Source of the DNA: Pseudomonas leptonychotis
Lineage (GTDB): Bacteria > Pseudomonadota > Gammaproteobacteria > Pseudomonadales > Pseudomonadaceae
Direction of reading: 5' to 3'
Assembly (NCBI RefSeq): GCF_004920405.1
Contig: NZ_RFLV01000004.1
Span: forward strand, 62,001 to 126,000
Length of the DNA stretch: 64,000 bases
The first letter of the stretch is position 1, and each line of letters starts with the position of its first letter. Shown one piece after another: positions 16,862 through 25,470 of this stretch. The notes under the pieces were generated by a model. The model worked only from the letters and a program-made list of their open reading frames with translations, was not told where the DNA came from and did no database searches. The position numbers and the translations under genes are program-made.

Positions 16862-17149
16862 ATGCGTAAAGACAAGAAACAGGTGATTGGCGAAGAGATT
16901 GGTGACGAGCCGATCAAGCTGTTCCTCGCCGTGGAGCCGGCAGACGCCACGCCGCCGTCGCTGCACAAGCTGGTCAAAGCCTACCGTGGCTTGCGGATTG
17001 ATGATTTCGAGCGCTTTGTCGGTTTCTTCGTTGCAGCGGGTTATGACCTGAATGCTAAAGACGCCCAAGGCCATGACTTTATCGCGCTGATCCAGGATCA
17101 ACGCTTTGCCGAACCCTATATCGAAGTGATTAAAGCCGCCCGCGGCTAA
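16862..17149 (+). CDS. PA4642-family conserved hypothetical protein
   Basis: A 95-residue cytoplasmic protein with no signal peptide or membrane segment. It is acidic and rich in charged residues, with a conserved-looking LVKAYRGLRIDDFERFVGFFVAAG core. I recognise it as the Pseudomonas PA4642 family, which has no known function. The stop codon directly abuts the terminal-inverted-repeat element at 17149-17347. Confidence 0.75.
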   Translation: MRKDKKQVIGEEIGDEPIKLFLAVEPADATPPSLHKLVKAYRGLRIDDFERFVGFFVAAGYDLNAKDAQGHDFIALIQDQRFAEPYIEVIKAARG

Positions 17150-17347
17150 GAACCTACTCAACGTCTGCTGCGCGTCGGCCTTGCTGCGTTAAAAGCAGGT
17201 TCCGCGTGATTCGCTGCGCTCACCCTTCGGGCCAGCCTGCGGCTGTTACTCCGCTGCGCTGCGTTTCTCACCTGCATTGACCAGCCGAGGCTGTTACTAA
17301 CGTAGCGCTTTGCATGGCTCTAGCTCGCGAAACGTTGAGCAGGTTCT
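17149..17347 (+). repeat. Terminal-inverted-repeat (MITE-like) element, copy 1
   Basis: A 199-base noncoding element. The left end AGAACCTACTCAACGT and the complement of the right end AGAACCTGCTCAACGT differ at one position. Next to the left end is CTGCTGCGCGTCGGCCTTG and TGCGTTAAAA; next to the right end is GCTCTAGCTCGCGA. Both subterminal blocks recur in copy 2 (33957-34098). The interior differs between copies. It begins at the stop codon of the PA4642-family gene. Confidence 0.75.
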
Positions 17348-17479
17348 GTATCTCTCTCCCTACTTGAGCCTCGTACTGATCGAGGCTCAGTCCTGCTGAG
17401 ACCCACTCTGCTTCTTGTTGATAATCACGCAAATCAATAGTGCTGGGCGGCCCTAGACGACCGGTCATATCCTTGCGGC

Positions 17480-18073
17480 ATGAACTCCAGTATCCGTGTC
17501 GACAAGCGTGACCTGATCCTCGCCAAAGGCGCCGAGGTGATGACCCGTCGTGGTTATCACGGTGCCGGCGTGCAGGAAATCGTCCAGGCCGCCGGCGTGC
17601 CCAAGGGTTCCTTCTACCACTACTTCGCCAGTAAAGAAGACTTTGCCCTGCAGGCCCTGCAGCAGGTTTACCAGCCGCGCCTGGCGCGTTATGCCGAAGC
17701 CTTAGGCAATCCGGCGGTGAGCCCGCGCGAGCGCATCCTCGGTTATTACACCGAGCTGGTGGAGCACTTCGCCCGCCAGGAGCGCCTGGAGTACCACTGC
17801 TTTATTGGCAGCCTGAGTTTTGAAATGGCCGAGTTGTCGCCAACCTTGGGCGCGCAGGTCGATGCGATTCTGCAAGCCTCGGCGGACACCCTGCAGAGCT
17901 GTCTGGAACAGGCGCAGGCGGCTGGCGAACTACCGGTCGGTGAGGACTGCCGCAACCTGGCGAGCTTTATCACCAATGCCTGGCAAGGCGCGCTGACCCG
18001 GCTCAAGGTGGCGAACAACAGCCGCGCCCTGACTGACTTTATCCAACGCCTGCAGCTGTTGTTGCAGGCCTGA
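17480..18073 (+). CDS. TetR-family transcriptional regulator
   Basis: A 197-residue TetR protein. The N-terminal helix-turn-helix is in GVQEIVQAAGVPKGSFYHYFASKEDFAL (residues about 31-58), shown here as IVQAAGVPKGSFYHYF. The C-terminal ligand domain is of the NemR/AcrR-like TetR_C type. It lies 52 bases upstream of an old yellow enzyme gene on the same strand, the arrangement of NemR with NemA, so it probably represses that reductase and senses electrophiles. Confidence 0.85.
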   Translation: MNSSIRVDKRDLILAKGAEVMTRRGYHGAGVQEIVQAAGVPKGSFYHYFASKEDFALQALQQVYQPRLARYAEALGNPAVSPRERILGYYTELVEHFARQERLEYHCFIGSLSFEMAELSPTLGAQVDAILQASADTLQSCLEQAQAAGELPVGEDCRNLASFITNAWQGALTRLKVANNSRALTDFIQRLQLLLQA

Positions 18074-18125
18074 TCGCAACCCCTATTAACCAGTTGCGGC
18101 GCTGTGGCCGCCCCGAGGAATGATG

Positions 18126-19235
18126 ATGACCGATCCTGTTAAAGCGCTGTTCCAACCCTTTACCCTGGGCAACCTGGAGCTGCCGACCCGTGTGGTCATG
18201 GCGCCGATGACCCGTTCCTTCTCCCCTGGCGGTGTGCCGAACAGCAAGGTCATCGAGTATTACCGTCGCCGCGCTGCTGCTGGTGTTGGCCTGATCGTTA
18301 CCGAAGGCACCACGGTTGGCCACAAGGCCAGTAACGGCTACCCGAACGTGCCGCGTTTTTACGGTGAGGATGCTCTGGCCGGTTGGAAAAAGGTTGTCGA
18401 CGCTGTGCATGCAGAAGGCGGCAAGATCGTTCCGCAGCTGTGGCACGTGGGCAATGTGCGCAAGCTGGGCACCGAGCCGGATGCCAGCGTTCCAGGCTAC
18501 GGTCCGAGCGAGAAAATCAAGGAAGGCACTGTCGTGGTTCACGGCATGACCCAGGACGACATCAACGAGGTCATCGCGGCATTCGCCCAGGCCGCCAAAG
18601 ATGCTCAGAGCATCGGCATGGACGGCGTGGAAATCCACGGCGCTCACGGTTATCTGGTCGATCAGTTTTTCTGGGAAGGCACTAACAAGCGCACCGACGA
18701 ATACGGCGGCGATCTGGCCCAGCGCTCGCGCTTTGCCATCGAGCTGATCCAGGCTGTGCGCGCCGCCGTAGGCCCGGACTTCCCGATCATTTTCCGTTTC
18801 TCGCAGTGGAAGCAGCAGGATTACAGCGCACGTCTGACCCAGACCTCGGAAGAACTGGGCGCTTTCCTCAAGCCGTTGTCTGACGCCGGCGTGGACATTT
18901 TCCACTGCTCGACCCGCCGCTTCTGGGAGCCTGAATTCGAAGGTTCTGACCTTAACCTGGCAGGCTGGACACGCCAGCTGACCGGCAAGCCAACCATCAC
19001 CGTCGGCAGCGTCGGCCTGGATGGCGAGTTCCTGCAGTTTATGGTCAACACCGACAAGGTGGCTCAGCCAGCCAGCCTGGAGAACCTGCTGGAGCGTTTG
19101 AACAAGCAGGAGTTTGACCTGGTTGCCGTAGGTCGTGCCCTGCTGGTTGATCCGGATTGGGCGGTGAAAGTGCGTGATGGCCGCGAGCAGGACATTCTGC
19201 CGTTCAGCCGTGATGCGCTGATGAGCCTGGTTTAA
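18126..19235 (+). CDS. Old yellow enzyme-family NADH:flavin oxidoreductase
   Basis: A 369-residue FMN-dependent TIM-barrel ene-reductase. Visible are the FMN-binding start LPTRVVMAPMTRS, the substrate-site HGAHGYLVDQFFWEGTN segment and PQLWHVGN. Such enzymes reduce activated alkenes, quinones or nitro compounds using NAD(P)H. Three consecutive ATGs occur at 18120, 18123 and 18126; the third is chosen because GAGGA lies 6 bases before it. It probably forms an operon with the TetR gene and ends at a strong terminator. Confidence 0.88.
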   Translation: MTDPVKALFQPFTLGNLELPTRVVMAPMTRSFSPGGVPNSKVIEYYRRRAAAGVGLIVTEGTTVGHKASNGYPNVPRFYGEDALAGWKKVVDAVHAEGGKIVPQLWHVGNVRKLGTEPDASVPGYGPSEKIKEGTVVVHGMTQDDINEVIAAFAQAAKDAQSIGMDGVEIHGAHGYLVDQFFWEGTNKRTDEYGGDLAQRSRFAIELIQAVRAAVGPDFPIIFRFSQWKQQDYSARLTQTSEELGAFLKPLSDAGVDIFHCSTRRFWEPEFEGSDLNLAGWTRQLTGKPTITVGSVGLDGEFLQFMVNTDKVAQPASLENLLERLNKQEFDLVAVGRALLVDPDWAVKVRDGREQDILPFSRDALMSLV

Positions 19236-19312
19236 GCACCAGCCTCGAAGCGGCTGCTGATGCGTTAGTTATTCGTTTTTCGTGTGCGCCGCAAAACGGC
19301 GCAACACTCCTC

Positions 19313-19339
19313 AAGCCCCGGCACATAGGGGCTTTTTTT
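19313..19339 (+). terminator. Rho-independent terminator after the OYE gene
   Basis: AAGCCCC and GGGGCTT pair across an 8-base loop and are followed by a run of seven T residues. It ends the tetR-OYE transcript. Confidence 0.9.
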
Positions 19340-19420
19340 CGCCTGCTAAAAGGTTATCGGCGGCGGGCAGCCAGCGCTGCATTGACTACGCTTGCCACTG
19401 ACCCACCACAAGGACTCGTC

Positions 19421-20368
19421 ATGAAGCGGTTTGCCAAGGTTCTACTCAGTGTTGTGCTGCTGGTGTTGTTAACGGTAACGGCGGCAGTCGCCTGGTATTG
19501 GGCGCCGGATCGTCAGGTGGCGGAGCTCAAGCCACGCTGGGCGCTGGCGCCGTCGCAGTTTGTAGCCATCGACGGCATGCTGGTGCACCTGCGCGACCAA
19601 GGCCCGCGTGATGATCCTGCGCCTATCGTGTTGCTGCACGGCACCTCAGCCAGTTTGCATACGTGGGAAGGCTGGGTGGCGGTTTTGCAGGATAAACGAC
19701 GGGTGATCAGCCTGGATCTGCCGGGTTTTGGTTTAACTGGGCCATTCCCTGACGGCGATTACCGCATGAGCCACTACAGCGCCTTCCTCGCCAACGTGCT
19801 GGAGCAATTACAGGTGCCGCGCGCGGTGGTCGCCGGCAACAGTTTTGGTGGGCAACTGGCCTGGCAGTTTGCCCTGGACCATCCGCAGCGGGTCGAGCGT
19901 CTGGTGCTGGTGGACGCCGCCGGTTACCCGCGCAATGCCACGTCTATGCCTATTGGCTTTCGTCTGGCGCAGATCCCCGCGCTGGCTCCAGTGATGGCCA
20001 ACGTGCTGCCCCGGCCGATGATCGAGGCGAGCATCCGTAACGTCTATGGCGACCCGGGCCAGGTCAGTGATGAACTGATTGATCGCTACTATGAGCTGAC
20101 CCTGCGCGCTGGTAATCGCGACGCCTTGCGTCAGCGCTTTATCCAGGTCGAAGCGGGGCAGAGTTACACCCGTATCAGCGAACTCAAAATGCCGACGTTG
20201 ATTCTCTGGGGTGGCCGCGATGAGCTGATTCCGCCGGTCAACGCCGAGCGCTTCAAACGCGATATCAAGGGCAGCCGTCTGGTGTTGTTTGACGAGCTAG
20301 GCCATGTGCCCCAAGAAGAGGACCCCGCGCGCACCGTGGCGGTGCTGATGGGCTTTCTAGAAGGCTAG
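19421..20368 (+). CDS. Alpha/beta hydrolase (membrane-anchored or exported)
   Basis: A 315-residue alpha/beta hydrolase. A hydrophobic N-terminal segment (VLLSVVLLVLLTVTAAVAW) suggests a signal anchor. The nucleophile elbow is GNSFGG, the acid is Asp in GGRDELIP and the histidine is in ELGHVPQEE; the oxyanion HGTSAS motif is also present. The ATG at 19421 was chosen for its AAGGA ribosome site; an upstream in-frame start would spoil the signal sequence. An esterase or lipase-like activity is likely, but the substrate is unknown. It appears monocistronic. Confidence 0.82.
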   Translation: MKRFAKVLLSVVLLVLLTVTAAVAWYWAPDRQVAELKPRWALAPSQFVAIDGMLVHLRDQGPRDDPAPIVLLHGTSASLHTWEGWVAVLQDKRRVISLDLPGFGLTGPFPDGDYRMSHYSAFLANVLEQLQVPRAVVAGNSFGGQLAWQFALDHPQRVERLVLVDAAGYPRNATSMPIGFRLAQIPALAPVMANVLPRPMIEASIRNVYGDPGQVSDELIDRYYELTLRAGNRDALRQRFIQVEAGQSYTRISELKMPTLILWGGRDELIPPVNAERFKRDIKGSRLVLFDELGHVPQEEDPARTVAVLMGFLEG

Positions 20369-20533
20369 CAGGGTTTTACGGCAGCTTTTTGCTACGCACT
20401 AAGCTGCTGATTTTTCGAGAGAGATTACCTGCGCAAAAGAGTTGGCGTGCTTTGTGCTGGTGCTGTCAGCGCTGGTTGGCTTTGCTCAATCATGGTCTAG
20501 GCTCTCGGAATAACAATTATTCGGCGGTGCAGT

Positions 20534-21040
20534 ATGCCCAAGGCCATCAGGCTGTTTGTGCACGCAGTGGAAACGCTTAACCGCGTAGTCGGGCGCTTCG
20601 CCATGTACCTGATCTTCGCCATTCTCGGCGTGCTGCTGTACTCCTCGATCAGCAAAACCTTCTTTCTGCCGGCAGCCTGGACGCTGGAGTCGGCGCAGTT
20701 TCTGATGGTTGCCTACTTCCTCTTGGGCGGCGCCTACTCCATGCAGCTTGATGCTCATGTGCGTATGGACCTGTTCTACAGCCGTTGGTCGCCACGGGCT
20801 CGGGCGATCATCGATGCGATCACCATCGGCTTTCTGATTTTCTATTTGGTATTCCTGCTCTACGGCGGTATTTCCTCGACCCAATACGCCCTGGAATACG
20901 GCGAAACCAGTTACTCGGCCTGGTCGCCACCCATGGCGCCGATCAAGATCATCATGTGCATCGGCATCGCCCTGATGCTGCTGCAGGCCATCGCCACCCT
21001 GTTCAAGGACATTGCCGCCGCCCGAGGGGAATCGTTGTAA
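20534..21040 (+). CDS. TRAP transporter small permease (DctQ)
   Basis: A 168-residue integral membrane protein with four predicted helices and the DctQ-like WTLESAQFLMVAYFLLGGAY segment. It is the small membrane subunit of a tripartite ATP-independent periplasmic transporter. Its TAA stop shares one base with the dctM ATG at 21040. Confidence 0.88.
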   Translation: MPKAIRLFVHAVETLNRVVGRFAMYLIFAILGVLLYSSISKTFFLPAAWTLESAQFLMVAYFLLGGAYSMQLDAHVRMDLFYSRWSPRARAIIDAITIGFLIFYLVFLLYGGISSTQYALEYGETSYSAWSPPMAPIKIIMCIGIALMLLQAIATLFKDIAAARGESL

Positions 21041-22365
21041 TGGAGTACGAGCTGATCGCCCTGCTGATGTTCTCCACGATGATGTTGCTGCTACTTACCG
21101 GCAAGCGCGTGTTTGGCGCGATCGGCTTTGTCGCGGTGGCGGCGGCGCTGTTGTTATGGGGCGATGGTGGGTCCGAAATGGCCTTCAGCGCGGCCATGAA
21201 ATTGATGAAGTGGTACCCGCTGCTGACCCTGCCGTTGTTCGTGTTTATGGGCTACATGCTCTCCGAGTCGGGGCTGGCCGAAGACCTCTACAAGATGTTC
21301 CACGTGTGGATGGGCCCGCTCAATGGTGGCCTGGCCATCGGCACCATCGGCCTGATGGTGGCGATCTCGGCAATGAATGGCCTAAGCGTGGCCGGCATGG
21401 CCATCGGCGCCAGCATTGCTTTGCCAGAACTGCTGCGCCGTGGCTACGACAAGATCATGGTCACCGGGGTGATCCAGGCCGGCAGCTCCCTGGGTATCCT
21501 GATTCCGCCCAGCGTGGTGCTGGTGCTGTACGGCATGATCGCTCGCCAGCCCGTCGGCCAGCTGTGGTTGGCCGGCGTATTGCCCGGCCTGCTGATGGCG
21601 GGGCTGTTTATCCTCTATATCGCCGTGCGTTGCCGCCTGCAACCTGAGTTGGGCCCTGCTTTGTCCGAAGAAGAGCGTGGGCAGATCAGCCGGCGCGAGA
21701 AGCTGCTGTTACTCAAGGCCGGCATCGCACCGCTGTTTATCTTCTTCTGCATGACCGGGCTGTTTCTGATGGGCATTACCAGCCTGGTGGAAAGCTCGGC
21801 GGTGGGCGCGGCGGCGGCCACCCTGATGGCGCTGGTCAAGGGCCGTTTGACCCGCAGTGTGATGGAAGAAACCCTGCGCAAGACCCTCGGCATCAGCTGC
21901 ATGTTTATGTGGATCATCCTCGCCGCCCTGTGCTTCGGCGCGGTATTCGACGGCCTCGGTGCGGTCAAGGCGATTGAGGCGTTCTTCCTCGAAAGCCTGG
22001 GGCTGGGGCCTTGGCAGGTGCTGATACTGATGCAGCTGTCATTCATCATCATGGGCATGTTTCTCGATGACACTGCCATGCTGGTGATCGTCGCCCCCCT
22101 CTATATTCCTTTGGTCGGCGCTCTGGGCTTTGATCTGGTTTGGTATGGCGTGCTCTACACCATCACCTGCCAGATCGCCTATATGACCCCGCCATTCGGC
22201 TACAACCTGTTCCTGATGCGCGCCATGGCTCCGCCGGAAGTCTCGCTGCGCGACATCTACGTGTCGGTTACCCCATTCGTGCTGATCATGGTGCTGGCGC
22301 TGGTGCTGGTCATGGTCTTCCCGCAGATCGCCCTGTGGTTACCGCAGTGGCATTACGGCGGGTGA
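21040..22365 (+). CDS. TRAP transporter large permease (DctM)
   Basis: A 441-residue ion-transporter-superfamily permease with 11-12 transmembrane helices. Family motifs include SLGILIPPSVVLVLYG, FLDDTAMLVIVAPLY and the C-terminal YMTPPFGYNLFLMRA. The ATG at 21040 was chosen because it overlaps the dctQ stop; an upstream in-frame start would read through dctQ in another frame. It works with the DctP protein 210 bases downstream. Confidence 0.92.
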   Translation: MEYELIALLMFSTMMLLLLTGKRVFGAIGFVAVAAALLLWGDGGSEMAFSAAMKLMKWYPLLTLPLFVFMGYMLSESGLAEDLYKMFHVWMGPLNGGLAIGTIGLMVAISAMNGLSVAGMAIGASIALPELLRRGYDKIMVTGVIQAGSSLGILIPPSVVLVLYGMIARQPVGQLWLAGVLPGLLMAGLFILYIAVRCRLQPELGPALSEEERGQISRREKLLLLKAGIAPLFIFFCMTGLFLMGITSLVESSAVGAAAATLMALVKGRLTRSVMEETLRKTLGISCMFMWIILAALCFGAVFDGLGAVKAIEAFFLESLGLGPWQVLILMQLSFIIMGMFLDDTAMLVIVAPLYIPLVGALGFDLVWYGVLYTITCQIAYMTPPFGYNLFLMRAMAPPEVSLRDIYVSVTPFVLIMVLALVLVMVFPQIALWLPQWHYGG

Positions 22366-22575
22366 GCACATGAGTTTCAGCAGTAGGCCAGCGCAGTTGT
22401 ACCTATAGAAGCCAGTGAGGATTGCAGCGGCGCAGTGCCGCTTATGCCGTACGCAATCCTCAAGGGCTTTGTCGAAATCAGGTGCAGGTTGCCCCTCTGA
22501 AAACCCTGCCAGCGCCCCGTGGGCCAGGCAGTGCGGTTGTATGCCATCTGAATCGACAAGCCTGGAGATAACAGC

Positions 22576-23625
22576 ATGAGTACGAGACGCAGTTTTCTAA
22601 AAACCGCCGCGGTGGCCACCGGGGCAGCCGGGGCAACGGCATTGGGTTCGGCGCATATCTACGCCGCCGAGCCGAAGAAAATCGTGTGGCGCTTGCAGAC
22701 CTACGCCGGCGCGGCCTTGGGCGAGCATGTAATCAAACCGTCCATCGATGCCTTCAATAAGGCCGCCAATGGCGAGATGGAAATTCAGCTGTATTACGCC
22801 GACCAGCTGGTGCCTACCGGTGAGCTGTTCCGCGCCATGCAGAAGGGCACCATCGACGCGGTGCAGAGTGATGACGACTCCATTGCCGCGCCGGTGGATA
22901 TCTCGGTGTTCGGCGGCTATTTCCCGTTTGCCACCCGTTACAGCCTTGATGTGCCCGTACTGTTCGAAAAATATGGCCTCAACGAGATCTGGGCCGAGGC
23001 CTACGGTGAGGTTAAAGGCGTGACTTGGCTCGGCGCCGGCGCCTGGGACCCGTGCCACTTCGCCACGGTGGAGCCGATTACCAAGCTTGAGCACCTCAAG
23101 GGCAAGCGCATCTTCACCTTCCCTACGGCCGGCAAGTTTCTCTCCCGTTTCGGTGTCATTCCGGTGACTCTGCCTTGGGAAGATGTCGAGGTGGCGATGC
23201 AAACCGGCGAGCTGGATGGCATCGCCTGGTCCGGCATCACCGAGGACTACACCGTTGGCTGGGCCAACGTGACCAAGTACTTCCTCACCAACAACATCTC
23301 CGGTGCCTGGTGCGGCTCCTACTTCGCCAACTCAGATCGCTGGGCCGAGGTGCCGGAGCACCTGAAAACCCTGTTCAAACTGTGCATGGACAGCTCCAAC
23401 TATTACCGTCAGCACTGGTACTGGGGTGGCGAGGCGCAGCTGCGAGTTGAAGGCGGCAAGCTGCAACTGACCTCCATCCCGGCCGAAGAATGGGCCACGG
23501 TGGAAGCCGAGGCGCTGAAGTTCTGGGATGAGATTGCCAAAACCAGCCCACGCTGCGCCCGCGTGGTGGAGATCTTCAAGAAGTACAACGCACTCATGGC
23601 CAAAGCGGGCGCGCCTTATCGTTGA
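22576..23625 (+). CDS. TRAP transporter periplasmic binding protein (DctP)
   Basis: A 349-residue DctP-family protein. The N-terminus STRRSFLKTAAVATGAAGA is a twin-arginine (Tat) signal, cleaved near SAHIYAAEP. The mature part has the DctP features GELFRAMQKGTIDA and a GELDGIAWSG segment. It captures the substrate for DctQM. The subfamily resembles those for carboxylate or keto-acid substrates (TakP-like), but the ligand cannot be read from the sequence. A terminator follows at 23652. Confidence 0.9.
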   Translation: MSTRRSFLKTAAVATGAAGATALGSAHIYAAEPKKIVWRLQTYAGAALGEHVIKPSIDAFNKAANGEMEIQLYYADQLVPTGELFRAMQKGTIDAVQSDDDSIAAPVDISVFGGYFPFATRYSLDVPVLFEKYGLNEIWAEAYGEVKGVTWLGAGAWDPCHFATVEPITKLEHLKGKRIFTFPTAGKFLSRFGVIPVTLPWEDVEVAMQTGELDGIAWSGITEDYTVGWANVTKYFLTNNISGAWCGSYFANSDRWAEVPEHLKTLFKLCMDSSNYYRQHWYWGGEAQLRVEGGKLQLTSIPAEEWATVEAEALKFWDEIAKTSPRCARVVEIFKKYNALMAKAGAPYR

Positions 23626-23651
23626 TGGCGTTGAGTGACCTGTACTAACCA

Positions 23652-23680
23652 CGCCCGCGCCGCAAGACGCGGGCGTTTTA
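23652..23680 (+). terminator. Terminator after dctP
   Basis: CGCCCGCG pairs with CGCGGGCG around an 8-base loop, followed by TTTTA. It separates the TRAP transporter transcript from the downstream ligase gene. Confidence 0.8.
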
Positions 23681-23922
23681 CGCTGTGCCGCGTGTTACCT
23701 GGCAATGCGCTTGCCGCATGCCGCCGCAGATATTTGCCCGATCAACCAGCCAACTCGGCAATCCTGTACCACACTAACTGGGTTTTTCCCGGCCGTTCTA
23801 ACAGGCGTTGAGTGGTAGTCGGGGCGCATGATGTGGTGGTTGCGGGGCTGCGCTTAGACTCTGTTGTTGCCTGCAGGACTGACACCGGACGTCAGCCATA
23901 ACAACAAGAGGCAGGTGCATTT

Positions 23923-25296
23923 ATGCTCAATCCGCGAGACGTGAAAACCGCCCTGGATGCCAAGCGCATTGTCGAGGAGCGGGGCCTTAGCCATATCAAG
24001 GTGGGGGTGTTCGATAACGATGGGGTGATGCGCGGCAAATACCTTAGCCGCAGCAAGTTCTTCTCGGCCCTCGATAGCGGCTTTGCCTTCTGCGATGTGG
24101 TGCTCGGCTGGGATGTGAAGGACCAGCTCTACGACAACGCCCAATACACCGGCTGGCACACCGGCTACCCCGATGCCCCTGTGCGTGTGCTGCCACACAC
24201 TTGCCGTGAGTTGCCCTTTGAAAACGGCATGTTGCTGTTTATCTGCGAGTTTGCCGAGGCGGCAGAAAAGGTCTGCCCACGCGCCACCCTGCGCCGCGTA
24301 GTGGAGCGCTGCAAGACCATGGGCTTTGATGCCTTTGCCGCGCTGGAATACGAATTCTTTATGTTCGATGAAACCCCGGAGTCGGCCCGCGCCAAGGGCT
24401 TTCGCGATCTAAAGCCATTTACGCCGGACTGGTTCGGTTATTCGATGATCCGCAACTCGGTGCATGCCGAGCTGTACCACGAAATTCTCGAAATGGCCGA
24501 ACGCATGGACTTCCCCATCGAAGGCCTGCACACCGAAACTGGTCCCGGCGTATTGGAAGCGGCGATTGCCTATGACCGCGCCGAGGCCGCAGCGGACAAG
24601 GGCGCATTGTTTAAAACCTTTATGAAGGTGCTGGCCCAGCGCAACGGTCTGATGGCCACCTTTATGGCCAAATGGTCGGGCAAATATCCGGGGCAGAGTG
24701 GGCATATTCATGTGTCGCTGCGCGATCTGGCCAGCGGCAAGTCGGCGTTTTACGACCCAACTCAGGCGCACAACATGAGCAAGCTGCAGCGGCATTTTCT
24801 CGCCGGCCAGCAGCGTTTGATGCCGGAGTTTCTGTGCATGGTCGCGCCAACCTTGAACAGTTACCGACGGATGATTCCCGGCTTCTGGGCGCCCACCGAC
24901 GCCACCTGGGGCGTGGAGAATCGCACCGCTGCATTGCGGGTGATTCCCGGTACTGACAAATCGCAGCGCCAGGAATATCGCCTCGGCGCTGCTGACGGTA
25001 ATCCCTATCTAGCTCTCTCGGTGGCACTCGGCTCCGGTTTGTACGGGGTGATGCAGGAATGGGAGCCGACTGAGCCTGTGGTGGGCAACGCCTATGCCAT
25101 GAAGCATCCGGAAGAGCTGGCTCTGCCACGCACGCTGTGGGATGCCGCGCAGCGCTTGAAGGCATCGACGGCGGCGCGCGAATTGTTTGGCGACGAGTTC
25201 GTCGAGCACTTTGCCGCCAGCCGCGAGTGGGAAGAGCGCGAATACCGCCGCCATGTCAGCGATTGGGAGCTGGATCGCTACTTCGAAATTATTTGA
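23923..25296 (+). CDS. Glutamine synthetase-family gamma-glutamyl ligase
   Basis: A 457-residue glutamine synthetase-fold enzyme of the PuuA/PauA type. ATP and metal-binding segments are ALEYEFFMFDET, HTETGPGVLEAAI and GQSGHIHVSL. It lacks the adenylylation region of true GlnA and has a divergent N-terminal beta-grasp. Members ligate glutamate to amines or amino alcohols. The downstream aldehyde and iron-dependent alcohol dehydrogenases suggest a gamma-glutamyl amino alcohol as intermediate. The TRAP transporter upstream may bring in the substrate or a related compound. The substrate is unproven. Confidence 0.82.
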   Translation: MLNPRDVKTALDAKRIVEERGLSHIKVGVFDNDGVMRGKYLSRSKFFSALDSGFAFCDVVLGWDVKDQLYDNAQYTGWHTGYPDAPVRVLPHTCRELPFENGMLLFICEFAEAAEKVCPRATLRRVVERCKTMGFDAFAALEYEFFMFDETPESARAKGFRDLKPFTPDWFGYSMIRNSVHAELYHEILEMAERMDFPIEGLHTETGPGVLEAAIAYDRAEAAADKGALFKTFMKVLAQRNGLMATFMAKWSGKYPGQSGHIHVSLRDLASGKSAFYDPTQAHNMSKLQRHFLAGQQRLMPEFLCMVAPTLNSYRRMIPGFWAPTDATWGVENRTAALRVIPGTDKSQRQEYRLGAADGNPYLALSVALGSGLYGVMQEWEPTEPVVGNAYAMKHPEELALPRTLWDAAQRLKASTAARELFGDEFVEHFAASREWEEREYRRHVSDWELDRYFEII

Positions 25297-25346
25297 TGCC
25301 CTGCCTAGCAAGGCTCACAGATAGACACAGGGGCTAGAGGCGCTGG

Positions 25347-25414
25347 GTAGGGTGGATGACGCTGTTTTCATCCACCCGTGTATCGGTTGATGGGTAAAGC
25401 GCCATCCGCCCTAC
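25347..25414. repeat. Short inverted-repeat element (GTAGGGTGGATG family)
   Basis: A 68-base sequence bounded by GTAGGGTGGATG and CATCCGCCCTAC, with an inner inverted pair around GGATGA/TCATCC. It is related in its ends to the elements at 12133-12298 and 28160-28234. It lies between the ligase and aldehyde dehydrogenase genes. Confidence 0.6.
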
Positions 25415-25470
25415 GAGATCCAGGCTTGTAGATACACAACAGACCTACCTGTTGTTGGTGACAGGACTCT

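Noticed and set aside
20389..20580. A 63-codon frame between the hydrolase gene and dctQ
   Set aside because: It overlaps the dctQ start in another frame, has no ribosome site and no family resemblance.
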